NCBI GenBank assembly: GCA_034336665.1
Contig: CM067564.1
Location: 43,042,975-43,106,974 of the forward strand
Origin: Luscinia megarhynchos
Lineage: Eukaryota > Chordata > Aves > Passeriformes > Turdidae
Reading direction: 5' to 3'
DNA length: 64,000 nucleotides
Shown here: positions 47,336-58,411 of the stretch, in pieces
Layout: each line of letters begins with the position of its first letter
Position numbering within the stretch: the stretch's first letter is position 1
The notes under the pieces: model-generated
The model's database searches: none
What the model saw: the letters and a program-made list of their open reading frames with translations, nothing else
What the model was told of the DNA's origin: nothing
Position numbers and translations under genes: made by a program

Positions 47336-47600
47336 GAGGAGATGGAGCCTGGAGCCTCCTCCTTCCCTCCCTCCTTCTCTCCTTCCCTCCCTTGGCCTCT
47401 CCCTGCATCAGCAGGAGGAGGAGATGGAGCCTGGAGCCTCCTCCTTCCCTCCCTCCTTCTCTCCTTCCCTCCCTCGCCCTCTCCCTGCATCAGCAGGAGG
47501 AGGAGATGGAGCCTGGAGCCTCCTCCTTCCCTCCCTCCTTCTCTCCTTCCCTCCCTCGCCCTCTCCCTGCATCAGCAGGAGGAGGAGATGGAGTCCCGTC
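47336..47600. repeat. 82-bp minisatellite in CALML3 promoter region
   Basis: CATCAGCAGGAGGAG recurs at 47,406, 47,488 and 47,570, so a period of exactly 82 bp. Units contain GATGGAGCCTGGAGCCTCCT and CCTTCCCTCCCTCCTTCTCT. The array starts about 50 bases upstream of the CALML3 ATG and shows strong purine/pyrimidine strand bias. Confidence 0.94.
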
Positions 47601-47639
47601 CTTTTCCTTTTCCTTTCCCTTCCCTTCCCTCTCCCTGGA

Positions 47640-48150
47640 TCAGCAGCAGGAGGAGGCAGGAATGGGATTGGACACGGAATTTTTGGGAGCTGGGGAAGAA
47701 GAGTGACCCAGCCTCCTTGGGCCAGCCTGGCTCTCACCCCGCTGCTCCCACGGGGTCAGATCCCAACCAAGCCCTCCTGAAGGGATTTGGGCTGTACCTC
47801 TGCGGTTTGGGAGCGATTTTCCCGGTTTTAGGGATATTTTGGGAGGTTTGGAGCTGTACAAGGAGTAGGAGGGGTCCCGCAGTGTCCCCAGCCCCAGGCA
47901 GTGCTGGCAGCACATCAGAGGCGCCGAGGGAGGATCCCGTGCAGGTCCTGGCAGACCCGGAGCTGCTGCAGCCCTGAGTCACCTCCGGGGCTCCAGGCGG
48001 GGCAGGAGCGGGGTGGGGGGGCTCTGGGGTCCTGCCCTGTTACTCAGGGATGAGCTGAGTGTTCTCCCCATTGTAAGGCTGGGTTTACTCATCTCTTACT
48101 CAGGGAGTAAAGGAGGGGACAGTGACAAATGAGGGGGTGTTTCTCCGTTC
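47640..48150. other. Unique DNA upstream of CALML3
   Basis: No gene or repeat family is recognised in this stretch. It probably includes distal CALML3 promoter sequence. Confidence 0.5.
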
Positions 48151-48450
48151 ATCCATCCACAGATCCCATACATTCATGAATTCCATCCATCCACGGATCC
48201 CATCCATTCATCCATGGATGCAATCCATCTATCCATAGATGCAATCCATCTATCCATGGATTCCATCCATTCATCCATGGATTCCATCCATCATCCATCC
48301 ATCCATTGATCCCATTCATCCCTCCATGGATTGCATCATTCATCTCTCCATGAATCCAATCCATCCATCCCCTCATCCATCCATCCATCCATCCCTGGAT
48401 TCTACCCATCCATCATCCTTCCCTCCATCCATCCATTCTTTCCTCTGTGC
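48150..48450. repeat. (ATCC)n-derived microsatellite
   Basis: Imperfect CCATCCATCCATTCATCC and GGATTCCATCCATTCATCCA units across about 300 bp. Confidence 0.94.
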
Positions 48451-49130
48451 CCACAACAGCCCTGTGACCTTCACCAGCTGGATCAAGGAGCTGCAGGACC
48501 ATGGAAGTTCCACAGCAGAAGATAATTTGACTTCCTCAGCTACAGGAAATGGGCACCAGTTGATCCCAGTTTAACCCAGCTGTGGGATTTGGAGGGAAGG
48601 GCACAAACCAAACCCATGGGACAGCTGAGGAATGGTGGGATAAATGTGGGAGAGGAACACTCTCCTGGGGAATACCTCCCCTGGAAAAAGCTCCGGGCAT
48701 GTGGGACGCTGCAATTCCCGGGAGGAATTGTGGGAGCCGTGCTGGGAACCTGTCTGGGGAGAGTTTCGGGGAGGGGAGGCCCTGGCAGCTCCTCTTGTGC
48801 AAGAGCTGCTCCCTCATTCTCTGTCTGGTTGCCCACACTGGCTGCTTTGCTCCTGGTTTAATGAGATCCAATCCAAACTGAGGGAAGAGCCAAGGGGAGG
48901 TGGAGCTGGCTGGGATCCGCCTGGGAGAGGAAAATCCCGACAGATCACCGGGGTTTGGAGAGCTGGGAGGGTTCAGTGTTGGTTCAAACTGTGAGAGAGG
49001 GGCTGGAGCTGAAATTGGGGGGGATTTGGGGTCCCTGTGTCACCTGGCTGAGCGTGGAGGGGCGGTGCTGTCCGGGGTGGATCAAAGCCGGAATCTGCTG
49101 CTTCCTTCCCGTGAAATCCACGTGACTGGC
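48450..49130. other. Unique intergenic DNA
   Basis: I see no gene, RNA or repeat family in this stretch; short open frames on both strands lack any similarity I recognise. Confidence 0.5.
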
Positions 49131-49345
49131 ATCATATTCCACATCTCCCATCCCATCCCATGGATCCCATCCCATCCCAACCCCGTGACCAGCACCCACC
49201 ATCTCCCATGACCAGCACCCATCACCTTTCATCCCATTCCATTCCCATGACCAGCACCCATCACCTCCCATCCCATTCCTTTGCATCCCTGTGACCAGCA
49301 CCCATTGCCAGCACTCACCATATCCCATTATCCCATCCCATTATC
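49130..49345. repeat. ATGACCAGCACCCATCACCT array
   Basis: About six imperfect units of 30-40 bp contain GACCAGCACCCATCACC and TCCCATCCCATTCC. Confidence 0.88.
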
Positions 49346-49379
49346 CCATCCCACCCCCTATTTTCAGGATGAGGTCAAA

Positions 49380-49500
49380 GCCAGCCCTTTATTTTGTCTG
49401 TGCTTAACTGCACCTCATTTATCAGGATAATTATCCCAGTAAAACCTCCTGCTGGCCCATAAAATCCTGTGATTTATGGCCTAATCCTATTTACAGTGGG
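49380..49500. promoter_or_regulatory. AT-rich motif cluster with GATA and CDX-like sites
   Basis: TTATCAGGATAATTATC (49,419-49,435) includes the palindrome GATAATTATC, and GATTTATGGCC follows near 49,471, close to a caudal-type site. Candidate conserved element; no proof from sequence alone. Confidence 0.25.
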
Positions 49501-51250
49501 TGGGCTGAGGGGTAGCACAGGGAAGGGGAGACCACCACGGCGGGATTGAGGGCGTGCAGGGTTTTTTTGGCAGCCGAATTTCCCGGGATGTCTCCACCTG
49601 GAGCTGGGGAAGTTGGTGCTTTGATGGAGGAGGGCCCCTTAAAGCCTCACACGGAGTTTTCCAGGCCCGGTGTCTGGTTTTTGAGGGGCCCAATCCAAGG
49701 AATGGGGGGGGAAATTCCCCCAATCCAGAAGGTGAAAAGCTTCCAGCTGGATTCTCCCGAGGCGGCTCGTGCCCAGATGTGCACAGATGTGTCTGGGTTT
49801 GCAGCTGCAGACGCGGCAGGGGAGGGTGGGAGGGGATGAATTCATGGAAAAAGGGAAAGTTGGGAGGGAAGCGGCTCCGACAGGGAAAAGCTCCGCGGGG
49901 CCCCCGAACCAGCCCAGACGGATCCCAGGAGCGGCAGGGGAGGGGGAGGAACCGCCACAAACCCCGGCAAAAACCCCACCCGGGTGTAGTGTGGAAAACG
50001 GGATTTTGGAGGGGGTTGATGCCAGAGGGGCCGCGAGGGTCTCGGGGCTGTTGTTGGAGTGAAATTTGGGATTTGGTGCCTTGTTTTAGACTTTGCTTCC
50101 ACGGAGATTCCCAAATCCAAGAGGGAACTGAAGGGCAGCTCCTAAAGGGCAGCAAAGGGACCCTGATCGCAGGTGTCACGCTGGAGAAGAGAATTGGGGT
50201 GCAGGAATTCCGGGGGGAGGACCGTGCCCCACGGCGATCCCAGCTCCGGGCAGCCCCACCGGGCGGCGGCGGCTGCGCTGGGCGGGTCCCCGAGGCAAAC
50301 ACGGAGCCGGAGCTGCTCGCCCAGGGCGGAGCGGCCACATCCGTGGGCAGGACACGTCCCCAGCTCCTGCCTGGCACGGGGGGGCATCACGGGCTCCCTC
50401 CGCCCTTGGGGGTTTTATCCCGGGTTCCACAGCCATGGAGAGAGCGGAATTCAGCTCGGGAGGAATCCCGGGGAGCAGAGCGGCGCTTGTTTAGTCTGGA
50501 GAAGGAGGGCTCAGACGGCTGCACATTCCTGCCGGAGGGGCAGAGCGGGGACTGGAAGCAGCAGGGGCTGCGGGGAATTATTTAAGGGAATTATTTCCAA
50601 AGGGAATTAGGGATTTTTGGCTGATTTGCCGGCGGCTGCAGGACCAGACAAAGATTGAGCCCAGCCTCTCTTGGGGAGGACAAACAGACAATCCATGGGA
50701 TTTCCTCTCCCTGTGCTCCAGCAGCTCACTGGTGGTGTTTTTTTTACAGGAGGAGCTGTTTTTCCAGCTTCTCCCTGCTCGGGCAGGGCTGAATTCCCTC
50801 TGGATCCAATCAGCTTCAGGTCAGGGCTCAGCTGTAAATCCTGTCCCTAAAATCGGAGCTGCTCCTCCCCTCCCTCCCGGGGGAGTGGGGCCAGCCTGGA
50901 GCCGGGATCGCTCCATGAACACCCCACACAAGGTCAGGCTGCAGGTTTTGGGAAAACTGGGAACACTGGATGGGCTGATCCTGGTACAACTCCCTGGAAT
51001 CTTCCTCGGGATCAGCCCAGCAGGATCCTCCTTCCCAAGGATTTAACCTTTACTAAATGAGGGCACTGCTGCTGCTGGGGGTGGGTGAGGAGAATCCCAC
51101 TGCTCCTTTTTCCCTAAAAAACTGAGAGTCCATAAACTCAGCTGCTGTGCTCGTGTCCTGCCTGGACAAGGAAGCTGCAAAATGCCAGATTGTCCTGCCT
51201 GAACACAAAAAAATCACGGCAGGAGGACAGTAGTTCCTCCTGGAGCCTCA
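49500..51250. other. Unique intergenic DNA, NET1-CALML3 interval
   Basis: GC-moderate unique sequence. The longest frames (up to 343 codons, plus strand 49,554-50,585) have no recognisable domain and overlap long frames on the opposite strand, which fits a GC-rich low-stop region rather than a gene. Confidence 0.5.
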
Positions 51251-51324
51251 GCTTGGAGAGATCCCGGTTTACCCAGAGCCAGCCCTGGAGCACGGACACA
51301 TGAGGCAGGTGAGAGGTGTCAGGA

Positions 51325-51330
51325 ATTTAA
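51325..51330 (-). terminator. NET1: NET1 polyadenylation signal ATTAAA (candidate)
   Basis: ATTAAA on the minus strand about 1.5 kb after the NET1 stop, followed by GT-rich TCATGTGTCCGTGC within about 40 bases. The preceding bases (TGTAAATGTTGTACAGTTTC) have the look of a conserved 3' UTR end. The alternative is an earlier site not recognised. Confidence 0.5.
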
Positions 51331-52833
51331 TGGAACTTGGCACTGGAAACTGTACAACATTTACAGAGAACCACATGCTGTGTCTATGTACACACCCTCT
51401 GCCCATCCCCAAAGTTCCCAGCTGGACACGGGACACGCAGTGACAATCCCTGGATGTGGAGTTACTGCTCACCAAGCCTGGATTTCAGGAATGGCTCCCT
51501 AATCCTGGATTTTAGGTCACAGGGATTCCAGAACATGGCTCCCTAATCCTGGATTTCAGGTGACAGGGATTCCAGGATCCCAGTCCCCAAACCTGGATTT
51601 CAGGTCACAGGATTGCAGGATTCCACTCCCCAAACCTAAATTTCAGGATATGGCTCCCCAGTTCTGGATTTCAGGATCCCACTCCCCAGTTCTGGATTTC
51701 AGGATCCCAATTCCAAATTTCAGGGACACCCTGCTGTGCTCAGAGCTGTCCCCTCTTTGCTGGCCCGTTCCCAAGCTGGATCTTTCCCTGGATTTCCTCT
51801 GGATCTTTGGAGTGCTAGAAGATGGCAGTGCTGCCACCCTGAGTATTTACAACCACTCCTCCTGCTCTCCTCACACCTCCAACTCTTCCTCTCCTCTACC
51901 TTTCTACCACATGCAAGAACCCCTTGGTTGCCTCCAAGTCCTGCTTCCCATTGGGAAGTGTTTCATTTCCAAAAGGCAACAAAAATCTATCTTCACTCCC
52001 TGCTACCCCCTCTACTCACTGCTCCCCAAACCCTTTTACAACGTGCCTACAACCTTCCTACACCCTGGAGTAAAGCAGTTCTCTTTCAGTAGTGTCTCCT
52101 CCCAGTGGATTGCTCCGGGGTGATGTGAGGGACAGTTGGGACATCACCCCCTGGAGCATGAAGGATCAAGTACTGGAAAGGAAATGCCAAGTCTGAGCAA
52201 CAAAAGTACAAAAATAAAAAAAAACCCCAAACAACCAATCAAAGAAAAACAACAAAAAAAAAAAACCCACCCAAAATCCCAACCCCCAAACTCGAAACAA
52301 AACTAATAAAAAAATTAAATAGTTGGCAGGATACAAGAGTGAGACAGAGGAATGTACAAAGGACACACAGAGATCAAAGATTCCAGTAGGTGAATTGAGA
52401 ACCTGTTGAACTTGGGGTCTGTTTTTTTTAGGATTTCTCCTTTTGGATCATGCAAATTTCCAGGAATTACCATAACCACACACCAGAGTGACTTCAGGTG
52501 CTGAGTCCTTTAAAGGACATTTGCAGTGTTGATCAAAACCCCCACTGCTGCCCAAAATTCCACTTTGCTTTCCGTTCTCTACCACGGCTGTGGGAAACTC
52601 CCAGTAACCCAAATTCGGTGCTCAGATTTTGGAAACCCCTGGTGGATTCAGTGTAAAAACAGAGCCCAGTTCAACAGTGACTGCACACCAGTAGCTGCCA
52701 TTCCAACATAAACCCAGGATCTGATCCGTGGAGCCCCGAAGGCGCCCCCGGTACAAAAATGTACAAGGAATTATTTATAAATTAACAGTTTTCCCCCAGA
52801 GTGGCACCAGGGCTCCTTTTTTTTTTTTTTTCC
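51331..52833 (-). other. NET1: Probable NET1 3' UTR
   Basis: Downstream of the NET1 stop codon. It holds TGTACATA (minus strand, 51,393-51,386), a perfect Pumilio UGUANAUA site, an AT-rich TTTATAAATA stretch just after the stop near 52,770, and an A-rich tract at 52,200-52,320. A small CTGGATTTCAGG repeat lies at 51,480-51,720. Its extent depends on the candidate polyadenylation signal. Confidence 0.5.
51480..51720. repeat. CTGGATTTCAGG minisatellite
   Basis: About seven units of 25-60 bp contain CCTGGATTTCAGGTCACAGG or CTGGATTTCAGGATCCCA. It lies in the presumed NET1 3' UTR. Confidence 0.88.
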
Positions 52834-53213
52834 TTACACCAGCGTTTCTTTCCTCTTCCCACTGAGCTGCTTCTCCCTGGATTTCCTGTGCCCAGAGGAG
52901 GTTCTGGGGGATTTCAGCCCCGAGTCCAGGACGGAGCCGCACTCGGCCGCGCTCTCGTCCAGCTCCATGTGGGAAACTCCCGACTGGCGCTGCTGGGCCG
53001 GGACGTTGGGCACGGAGGGGTTGTTCTCCTCGGACTCCTCGCTCAGCTCGGGCAGCTCCTTCAGCTCGGGAGCAGGAGGGCTCCTCCGGAAGGGGGCGAT
53101 GGCCGTGCGGATGCAGTTCACCCACTGCTGCTTGTGGAACACGTCGTTGGCCTGCAGCGTGTGCGACTGGCCCGGGCTGGGGTCCTGGAAACGCACTCGG
53201 AAAATGTTTTTGG
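52834..53213 (-). CDS. NET1: NET1 coding exon 10 (PH end, C-terminal tail)
   Basis: CC completes an alanine codon, then 125 codons and TAA. AKNIFRVRFQDPSPGQSHTL and QANDVFHKQQWVNCIRTAIA form the end of the PH domain. The tail is acidic and serine-rich and ends GKRKETLV, keeping the PDZ-binding ETLV. The tail is a few residues shorter than in human. The acceptor is TTTTACCTGCAG. Confidence 0.94.
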
Positions 53214-53782
53214 CTGCAGGTAAAAGGAAAAGTGGGTCAGTTCCTGGAGCTGCCTGGGTTAGGGTGGTTCTAGCTTTGGGCTGCTATGGGGTCTGGATAG
53301 CTCTGAGGGCCCCTGAGGCAGAATTCAGCTTCTCAGCTAGCAAGGAATGAGATCTTGGGAGATGCTGTAGAGGTTCTGCAGGGAGCTTTACTTCTTTAAA
53401 GGGTTCTACCAGCAAAACCCAGTTACATAGCACAGCAAGGGGTCCTTATAGGGTTCAGGGGGATTGAAATTCTAACCAGTAAAATTTTAAGTTGAGAACT
53501 ATACAATTACTTTAAGATTCTAAGTGAGAAAAGACCAATCACTTAGTAAAGACCAATAAAAATCCTAAATGATAACAGGGGTTTTGGTAGGGAGGGGAGC
53601 ATCTCTCATGAAAGGTTTCATTGTCTCAGGGCTGAGACTCCCAGGGGCCCTTGTATCACCCACACGTTCCCAGCTGGCGTTTAGAGATGGCATTGGTAGG
53701 TTTGAAATCCCAAAATCCCGCAGGGAGACAAAGACGTTTTTCTAATAATGCAAGGCCTGGCTGTGAACTCAGAGATGCACAC

Positions 53783-53969
53783 CTTTATCAGAATTGCCAA
53801 AGGCCCCTCGGAAGGAGCCTCCCATCTTGACATCCCCATCCTGCAGGTCCTCCAGCAGCAGCTCCTGCACGGGGATGGGCTGCCGGTACACCTGGAACGC
53901 CTGCCGCTCGTTGCGGCTCACCGGCCGCGTCAGCACCAGGATCTCTTGGAAGAGGAAGACGTAGAGTTT
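53783..53969 (-). CDS. NET1: NET1 coding exon 9 (PH domain)
   Basis: The exon is 187 bp: 62 codons KLYVFLFQEILVLTRPVSRN then ERQAFQVYRQPIPVQELLLE and DLQDGDVKMGGSFRGAFGNS to DK, plus one base. These are the central strands of the PH domain. The acceptor is TTTTCCCTTGCAG and the donor GTGTGC. Confidence 0.94.
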
Positions 53970-54728
53970 CTGCAAGGGAAAACATCCCAACGTTCACTCT
54001 CAATTCCATGAGCTCACACATCCTCTGGGGTTCAAGGCCACCTTATCTGCAGTTTCACCCACAATGATTTTCAGTCTCCTGTGACAATGCCAAGGATTAC
54101 ATCAGCTGCTTTATTGTTTTATTGATTTGATTTTACTGATCCCTAGAAAGGGAATGATGATTCCCAGACACAGACATAGGATAAGGAGCCATATCTTTCC
54201 TGAGAGCATGGAATGCCTCGTGTGCAGGAGTAAAAAGGCCAATCAGACAAAAAAACAACAACAAATCCAATCAACAAAGAAAACATGAGAACATTTGAGG
54301 TTGAAATCAGGACAAAAGGCAGCAAAGCCTGGAGAGCAGCGGGTGGGAGATAAACTGCAGCAGCCCAGCCCAAAGCCAAACACGCTTTGCAGGAACCCCT
54401 TTGTTTGGAAGAGCCAGGGCTCCTCATGGGGAATGTCAGAGCACCTGGAAGTAAACAGTGGCAGGAAATCCCTCTGCGTGGAGAGCACTTTCTCTGGGCA
54501 TTCTGTGCTAATGGTTTTCCAGCTTCCCAAAGCTGACTGTGGAGCTGTCAGCAGGAAACTTTCCCTTACACCCTGAAACGAGGCTGCCCATTAGGGATTT
54601 CCTCAGCTTTTTTATCCAATATCTAAACTATCCATCCCTAAGGATGGAAGGCTCTCAGTCCTGCTCTGAGTTTAAACCAGCTCTGAGGGAAGTTTTGAGA
54701 ATTAAGTAGTGCAAAACAAGGGACTTAC

Positions 54729-54899
54729 ATGTCCATTTTTGTTCTTCAGCTCCCCGTGGCACAGTAAAGCTTTGCTGCCTTCAATCCTTGGATCCTTCTG
54801 CTTCTCATCCAGGTATTCCAGCTTGTCAATGTAATACTGGCACTCAGACTCACCCTTCTTCAGGTTGATATCAGAGAGGACTCCTTGGATTATGGATAT
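54729..54899 (-). CDS. NET1: NET1 coding exon 8 (DH end, DH-PH linker)
   Basis: The exon is 171 bp, 57 codons, phase 0 at both ends: ISIIQGVLSDINLKKGESEC, QYYIDKLEYLDEKQKDPRIE and GSKALLCHGELKNKNGH. It covers the end of the DH domain and the start of the PH domain. The donor is GTAAGT. Confidence 0.94.
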
Positions 54900-55102
54900 C
54901 TAAAAGCCCAAACAAATGATTAAGAGGGATTAACAAACCCTGTGTGACCTGTGCTCATGCTCCCTCACAACTCCAAAGGATTCAATCCATGTGGATTAAT
55001 CCCTCACTTTCCTTGGCACAGATTTGTGCCTCTCAAGAAAACCCCCCTGGGAGCTCCCAAACCACATCCTTGGGTCAGAAGCAGCACATCAGGATGACTC
55101 AC

Positions 55103-55360
55103 AGCTTCCTCCAGGATGTGGATGTCGGGGTGCTCTTTGGGAGTGTGCCTCAGGATCTCCTTGAGCAGCAGGGGGTACTTGACCAGGCGGCTCCGAGGGA
55201 TGTCCAGGAAGCTCCACAGGTCCAGCTTGCGGCTGAAGGGAGACTCCAGGCAGCGCTGCAGGAAATCCTGCACCCTCCTGTCCTGCTTCTTCTGATCCAG
55301 CAGGGCCTTGGCTGCCAGCTGGTTGCTGCAGTAGCCTTTGTAGGCGTGGAGTCGGGGTAA
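55103..55360 (-). CDS. NET1: NET1 coding exon 7 (DH core)
   Basis: The exon is 258 bp, 86 codons. It contains LDLWSFLDIPRSRLVKYPLL followed by LKEILRHTPKEHPD, the conserved DH segment (CR3) that contacts RhoA switch regions. The acceptor is GTTCCCTGCAG and the donor GTGAGT. It is nearly identical to human. Confidence 0.95.
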
Positions 55361-55479
55361 CTGCAGGGAACAGAGCAGATTTAGGAGTCAGATTCCCTGT
55401 GGGAAAAGCAAAGGTCACTCACACGGCAAACTGGTGGAGCTCTACAGCCCCCACTGGGGTGGTTATCCCAATAGTGAAG

Positions 55480-55770
55480 CCAAGGGAGGATCTTGTGAGA
55501 AAGATGAGGATGAGCACAGGGAGCCCATGAAGCTCTCAGTGATTTGATCCTGTGAGGAGGATGAGGATGAACACACGGAGCCTTTGAAACTCCCAATGTT
55601 TGGATTTTGTGAGGAGGATGAGCACATGGAGCCCATGAAGCTCCCAGTGATTTGATCCTGTGAGGAGGATGAGGATGAGCACATGGAGCCCATGGAGCTC
55701 CCAGTGTTTTGGATCCTTTGAGGAGGATGAGGATGAGCACAGAGAGCCCATGAAGCTCCCAGTGTTTTGG
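55480..55770. repeat. About 57-bp minisatellite in NET1 intron 6
   Basis: Five units contain GTGAGGAGGATGAGGATGAG then CACATGGAGCCCATGAAGCT, spaced 50-60 bp. Confidence 0.92.
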
Positions 55771-56020
55771 ATTAGCAAGGATAACAGTCTGGAATCACAC
55801 TGGGACAGAGTCCAGGAGACACAGACACTTCAACACTAAATCAGCAAATCATTCCAAGTCTCTGGGGTGAAATCAGGGCCCATTCCAGCCAACAGAATCC
55901 CATTGTTTTCAGCATTGCCAGGATTTCCCTTCCTGTCTTGCACTCAGAGCTTTGCAGCTTCTGCCTTTAAACCTTCTCTAAGCTCAGCTTTAGTCCTTTG
56001 ATTCCAAGTTCTGGACTCAC

Positions 56021-56097
56021 CCACTTCACAAGGATGGGCCCAATCTGCTCCACTGTTCCATCTGGTTTCGTTGCTTCCCCCAAACTTGCCAGTAAGT
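56021..56097 (-). CDS. NET1: NET1 coding exon 6 (DH)
   Basis: The exon is 77 bp: AC completes a codon with the spare G of exon 5 (GAC, aspartate), then 25 codons LLASLGEATKPDGTVEQIGP and ILVKW. The donor is GTGAGT. It ends in phase 0 and joins LPRLHAYKGY of exon 7. Confidence 0.93.
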
Positions 56098-56204
56098 CTG
56101 GAATGGAAACACAAAAAGAGGAATTGCAGCAATGCCCCAACGAGTAACAGGAGAAAGCAGAGAGGTTAAATTCTAGCCAGCACAAACCACCCAGCTGCTC
56201 TTAC

Positions 56205-56301
56205 CTTCGTGCAGAGGAATGTAGGAATCCAAGTCCCCAAAAATGTGGGTGAGTTCCTCCTCAGACATGATGGACAGTTTCAGCATGGGATCATGGTAGG
56301 C
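56205..56301 (-). CDS. NET1: NET1 coding exon 5 (DH)
   Basis: The exon is 97 bp: AYHDPMLKLSIMSEEELTHI then FGDLDSYIPLHE, plus one base. The acceptor is ATTTGACAG and the donor GTAAGA. The FGDLDSYIPLHEDLL junction with exon 6 matches human. Confidence 0.94.
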
Positions 56302-56714
56302 CTGTCAAATAAAATATATTCAAAGATGTTCAGATGTGCCAAGCCCCAAAGCTATGAGTTAAACTGAGGGGATTTATCAGGTGAAACAAGTGAAGGCAAC
56401 AGAAAGAGTAACACTGATTTGATGCTAAAAGATTCACTCTGTGAAATATGGAGACTTAAACGAGAAGGATTTTCCTGTCTGGACTGTTCCCAGCTGGGAT
56501 AGGGAGTCCCCAGGCAGCTCTGCACAATCCTTTTATGGCAGGGTTTGGTGCAATCTCAGCAGTGCTGGCCCAGTGCTCACGTCAGTTTTCTGGGCCAGTT
56601 TTCAAACTGGGGGTTCTGGGGCTGATAAAGCTCCCACGTCATGTTTGCAGGTACAAAAAACCTTCATTATTCTCTGGAATGTCGTCACTGACCGCAGGAA
56701 AAATCTCCACTCAC

Positions 56715-56777
56715 CTTCCTGGCCAGCTTCAGGTCTTCAATCAGGTCCTGCTCTCCCCTGGACATTTCATAGATGGC
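56715..56777 (-). CDS. NET1: NET1 coding exon 4 (DH start)
   Basis: The exon is 63 bp, 21 codons AIYEMSRGEQDLIEDLKLAR and K, phase 0 at both ends. It is the first helix of the DH domain (CR1). The acceptor is CTTCCTCCCAG and the donor GTGAGT. Confidence 0.95.
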
Positions 56778-57476
56778 CTGGGAGGAAGGGGCAAAAGCAC
56801 CCAGAGTTATTTTGAATGCCAGACAGAGCCTTTCAGCCGCCATGATGAACAGCCTGCCCTGAAAAGCCCCTTGGCCACCCCAACCACTTCGGTGGCACCT
56901 GGGCATGACAACCCTGAGTAAATCTGCTTTGCTAGCCCTGAGAAAGCAGCTTTGCTTCCAACTGTGTGAAAGCCCTGATGGCCCCTGCACGAGCCAAATT
57001 AAATATTAGAGCCTTTTAAATCACTGCTCTGAGCCAGGCGAGGCTGCAAACACAAAACCCCCGAAACCGCAGAGGTCAAATCCCAGGCGGCTTCCGGCGG
57101 CTCCTGTGCTGTCTCCACAAGATTTGGCCAAGATCTCCAGAAAAAAAGGCAAGCCAAGGCCTTGCTGCTTGGCTCCCAACCAATTGTCAGGAGCTTTAGG
57201 AGAAAGACAGCTGGCTCTGTAAGGAACCTCTAAGGTTGGGGCAGCTGCAGAGCAGCCAGCGGGGCCGGGGCTGGGACTTCAGGAATGCCATGGAAAGTTT
57301 GGCATCCCCCAAGGGTCACACTGGATTCCAGAGTGGAATCCTGCTTTTCCCATGGCTGATGCAGACATAAATCTCAGGTTTAGGTGCACAGGAAGATGCA
57401 GGCCCCTCCCTAAAGGTTGTTACTCTTCCCAGACAAAAGGCTGCTGCTCCCAAGCCCGTTTTCCATGGGCAGTTAC

Positions 57477-57644
57477 CTCCTGGCGCTTGATTTCTTTGGT
57501 GCTCAGGGATTCCTTCGTGTTGATATCCAACATTTCAGACCAAAGGACGCTGCTCCTTCTCTTAGGGGGAGTAGGAGCAGCAGATCTGCTGCATGATTTC
57601 TGGGCACAGCCAGGGGATTTGCTGTCGCTGCGAAGGGTGAACGA
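57477..57644 (-). CDS. NET1: NET1 coding exon 3
   Basis: The exon is 168 bp, 56 codons: SFTLRSDSKSPGCAQKSCSR, SAAPTPPKRRSSVLWSEMLD and INTKESLSTKEIKRQE. It holds a basic PPKRRSS cluster, a possible nuclear localisation signal and kinase site. The acceptor is AAATCCCTGCAG and the donor GTAACT. Confidence 0.93.
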
Positions 57645-58303
57645 CTGCAGGGATTTAAAAAAAATTAATTAAGAATATTAAAAACAAACGTGGTGAGCCA
57701 ACATTTCAGAAGTACTGCAGTATTATCCATAGTACTCCCCATCCTTCATCCTTCTGGCAGGAAAACACACCCAGACACTTTTCCTCAGATAAAGGAAAGC
57801 TTTAATCAAGCTTGGCAAGGTTTTCCATGCCCCTCTCCCTGCCCTGATCCGCTTGGGAGGAAGATGGGAAGGCAAAGCTTGGGTTTATTTCCAAGGTATG
57901 AGGAAGTAAATAAACAAGGACCATAACTCTTCCTCTGGAGAGGTTAATCAGAAGCCACTTGAACCTTGTCCTGGTGTTTTGCAGACGTGCTGTTATCTGC
58001 AGGTGTGAGCACAGAGCTCCTTTGCTGGGCAGCAGGGGCAGCTCCCCTCATGCTGCAGCACACGTGTGCCCGGGCCTGGGGCACCTTATCAGCTCCTTAT
58101 CTCAGGCAGTTGGTTTTATTTACTGCTGAACCTGTTTATACAGCACTTTATACCCGTGCACTCCTGAGGTAGCACTTTTCACCCCCGAGGCCCAAAAAAG
58201 GTCACTGAGAGCTCCAAGAGACGCCTCAAAATCCCAGGGGGTGCCTGTTTTACCCCCCCAACCAACCCCCTGCCGAAATCTCCGGGTTTTGCTATGTTCT
58301 CAC

Positions 58304-58411
58304 CTGGATTGTCTGCCCAAAGCGCCGAACTGCCCCATTTCTGACAGGGGAGATCAGGTTTGCCAGGGAGGTGACTCGTGCTAAAGGCCGGACCCGTTTC
58401 GTGCTTGGCTC
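58304..58411 (-). CDS. NET1: NET1 coding exon 2
   Basis: The exon is 108 bp, 36 codons: EPSTKRVRPLARVTSLANLI and SPVRNGAVRRFGQTIQ, phase 0 at both ends. It is the first exon shared by both NET1 isoforms in human. The acceptor is GCTTTGCAG and the donor GTGAGA. Confidence 0.94.

Noticed and set aside
46834..47490. Longer calmodulin-like frame of 218 codons
   Set aside because: The extra N-terminal part is translated 82-bp minisatellite; the start at 47,283 gives the standard 149-residue calmodulin.
49554..50585. 343-codon open frame between CALML3 and NET1
   Set aside because: No recognisable domain, overlapped by a 296-codon frame on the other strand, and no splice or promoter evidence.
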